Assembly: GCF_019345525.1 (NCBI RefSeq)
Contig: NZ_JAHKRA010000005.1
Span: 124,001-188,000 of the forward strand
Direction: 5' to 3'
Length of the DNA stretch: 64,000 nucleotides
Source: Flavobacterium sp. NKUCC04_CG
GTDB taxonomy: Bacteria; Bacteroidota; Bacteroidia; Flavobacteriales; Flavobacteriaceae
In this document: positions 63,390 through 64,000 of the stretch, piece by piece
Layout: each line of letters opens with the position of its first letter
Position numbering within the stretch: position 1 is the stretch's first letter
Position numbers and translations under genes: made by a program
Notes under the pieces: generated by a model
The model's database searches: none
Told to the model about the DNA's origin: nothing
Seen by the model: only the letters and a program-made list of their open reading frames with translations

Positions 63390-64000
63390 ATGATCTATCT
63401 AATTTTAAGCATATTGTGTAGCGTTTCCGTTGGTGTGCTTTTAAAAATATCTAAAAACAAAGGAACCAATATTTTCCAAATGGTTAGCGTCAATTATTTA
63501 GTTGCGTTGATTTTGTGTTATAATTTATTTCCCATAGATCTTTCCAATATTCCAACAGATTTACCTTGGCACATATTAATTCCACTGAGTTTATTATTAC
63601 CGACTATATTTGTAATTTTATTTCATTCCGTTAATCAAGTTGGCATTATAAAAACGGATATCGCACAACGATTATCATTAGTTATTCCGATTCTAGCGGC
63701 CATACTAATTTTTCAAGAACAAATTACGCTCTTAAAATACCTCGGACTGGCTTTCGGATTGACAGCGATATATTTTACGTTAAATAAAAAAGATTTAAGC
63801 GCTAAAGCGGACAAAAATTCAGCTTTGTTTCCTTTATTTGTTTTTATTGGGTTTGGAGTAATTGATGTGTTTTTTAAGCAGATAGCACTATATACAACGC
63901 TTCCATATACCACCTCGCTTTTTTATGTTTTTGCTTTTTCACTATTGGTATCGCTGTTAATCAACGTTTACAAAATCTTTGTAAAAGGAGCTGTATTGAG
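63390..64000 (+). CDS. EamA/DMT-family transporter (3' end outside the window)
   Basis: About 203 codons from ATG 63390 are open to the right edge. The product starts MIYLILSILCSVSVGVLLK and has alternating helices with short loops as in drug/metabolite transporters: an LVIPILAAILIFQE helix pair, KYLGLAFGLTAIYF, then PLFVFIGFGVIDVFF and SLFYVFAFSLLV. Full members have ten helices and about 300 residues, so roughly two thirds are visible. Substrate unknown. Confidence 0.85.
   Translation, partial: MIYLILSILCSVSVGVLLKISKNKGTNIFQMVSVNYLVALILCYNLFPIDLSNIPTDLPWHILIPLSLLLPTIFVILFHSVNQVGIIKTDIAQRLSLVIPILAAILIFQEQITLLKYLGLAFGLTAIYFTLNKKDLSAKADKNSALFPLFVFIGFGVIDVFFKQIALYTTLPYTTSLFYVFAFSLLVSLLINVYKIFVKGAVL

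Noticed and set aside
1..64000. Search for CRISPR arrays, insertion sequences, prophage genes, tRNA and rRNA
   Set aside because: No regular spaced repeats, transposase motifs, phage genes or cloverleaf T-arms apart from tmRNA were seen.

Overview
The window is chromosomal DNA of a Bacteroidota bacterium, almost certainly family Flavobacteriaceae (Flavobacterium-like). The DNA is AT-rich. Many genes are preceded by the Bacteroidota promoter, a TTG-like -33 box followed after about 19-22 bases by a -7 box TAnnTTTG. The gene content also fits: a type IX secretion C-terminal signal, small flavobacterial families (DUF5606, CAL67264-like, a small gene beside a thioredoxin and a peroxiredoxin), and a tmRNA whose tag reads GENNYALAA. 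No insertion sequence, phage, CRISPR array, tRNA or rRNA gene was found. Most of the window is core genome with modest accessory content.

Layout. 1-5 kb: a five-gene minus-strand operon, tpx-dgkA-ftsK-lolA-lptF/G. 5-7.6 kb: a divergent HxlR regulator/DHA2 efflux pump pair with a palindrome over the regulator start, then a lipoprotein. 7.7-9 kb: a peroxide-defence operon (peroxiredoxin, thioredoxin, small protein). 9.1-18.8 kb: bestrophin channel, secreted DPP IV-type peptidase, pirin, DMP19-like protein, MFS transporter, SDR, deoxyribosyltransferase-like protein, lipoprotein esterase. 18.9-25.6 kb: DUF4870 protein, Cys/Met-type PLP enzyme, lpd, lipoprotein, tag glycosylase, and an overlapping HipA-like kinase/DUF3037 pair. 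25.7-29.2 kb: alanine-racemase-like enzyme, GNAT, and a cysE-cysK cysteine operon. 29.2-30.3 kb: 1.1 kb of non-coding DNA with a candidate small RNA and AACCACA inverted repeats, followed by tandem AraC-family paralogues and cspA. 33-36.5 kb: secreted hypothetical protein, TPM protein, ssrA, saccharopine-dehydrogenase-like enzyme. 36.6-43.1 kb: FUSC membrane protein, def-DUF5606-mazG, T9SS-exported subtilase. 43.7-50.6 kb: OmpA lipoprotein, glycosyltransferase, HsdR_N nuclease-like protein, holA, small proteins, ettA. 50.7-58.2 kb: uvrD-like helicase, Sua5-type enzyme, sucC, DUF1456, uvrB. 58.3-64 kb: major OmpA-type porin, NUDIX, twin thioesterases, MscS channel, DUF3817, a conserved small protein and a truncated EamA-type transporter at the right edge.

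Two themes stand out. First, several long intergenic gaps hold recognisable gene remnants: an internally deleted DUF2071 gene, an alpha/beta-hydrolase tail and a probable outer-membrane barrel tail. The chromosome seems to be eroding accessory genes by deletion. Second, there are several RNA or regulatory structures outside genes: a hairpin at the 5' end of the ompA mRNA, a hairpin just upstream of mature tmRNA, the HxlR palindrome, and paired AACCACA repeats upstream of the AraC twins. The least understood gene-level system is the HipA-like kinase that overlaps DUF3037 and has no HipB. I do not see a large novel defence or biosynthetic island, and I do not claim one.
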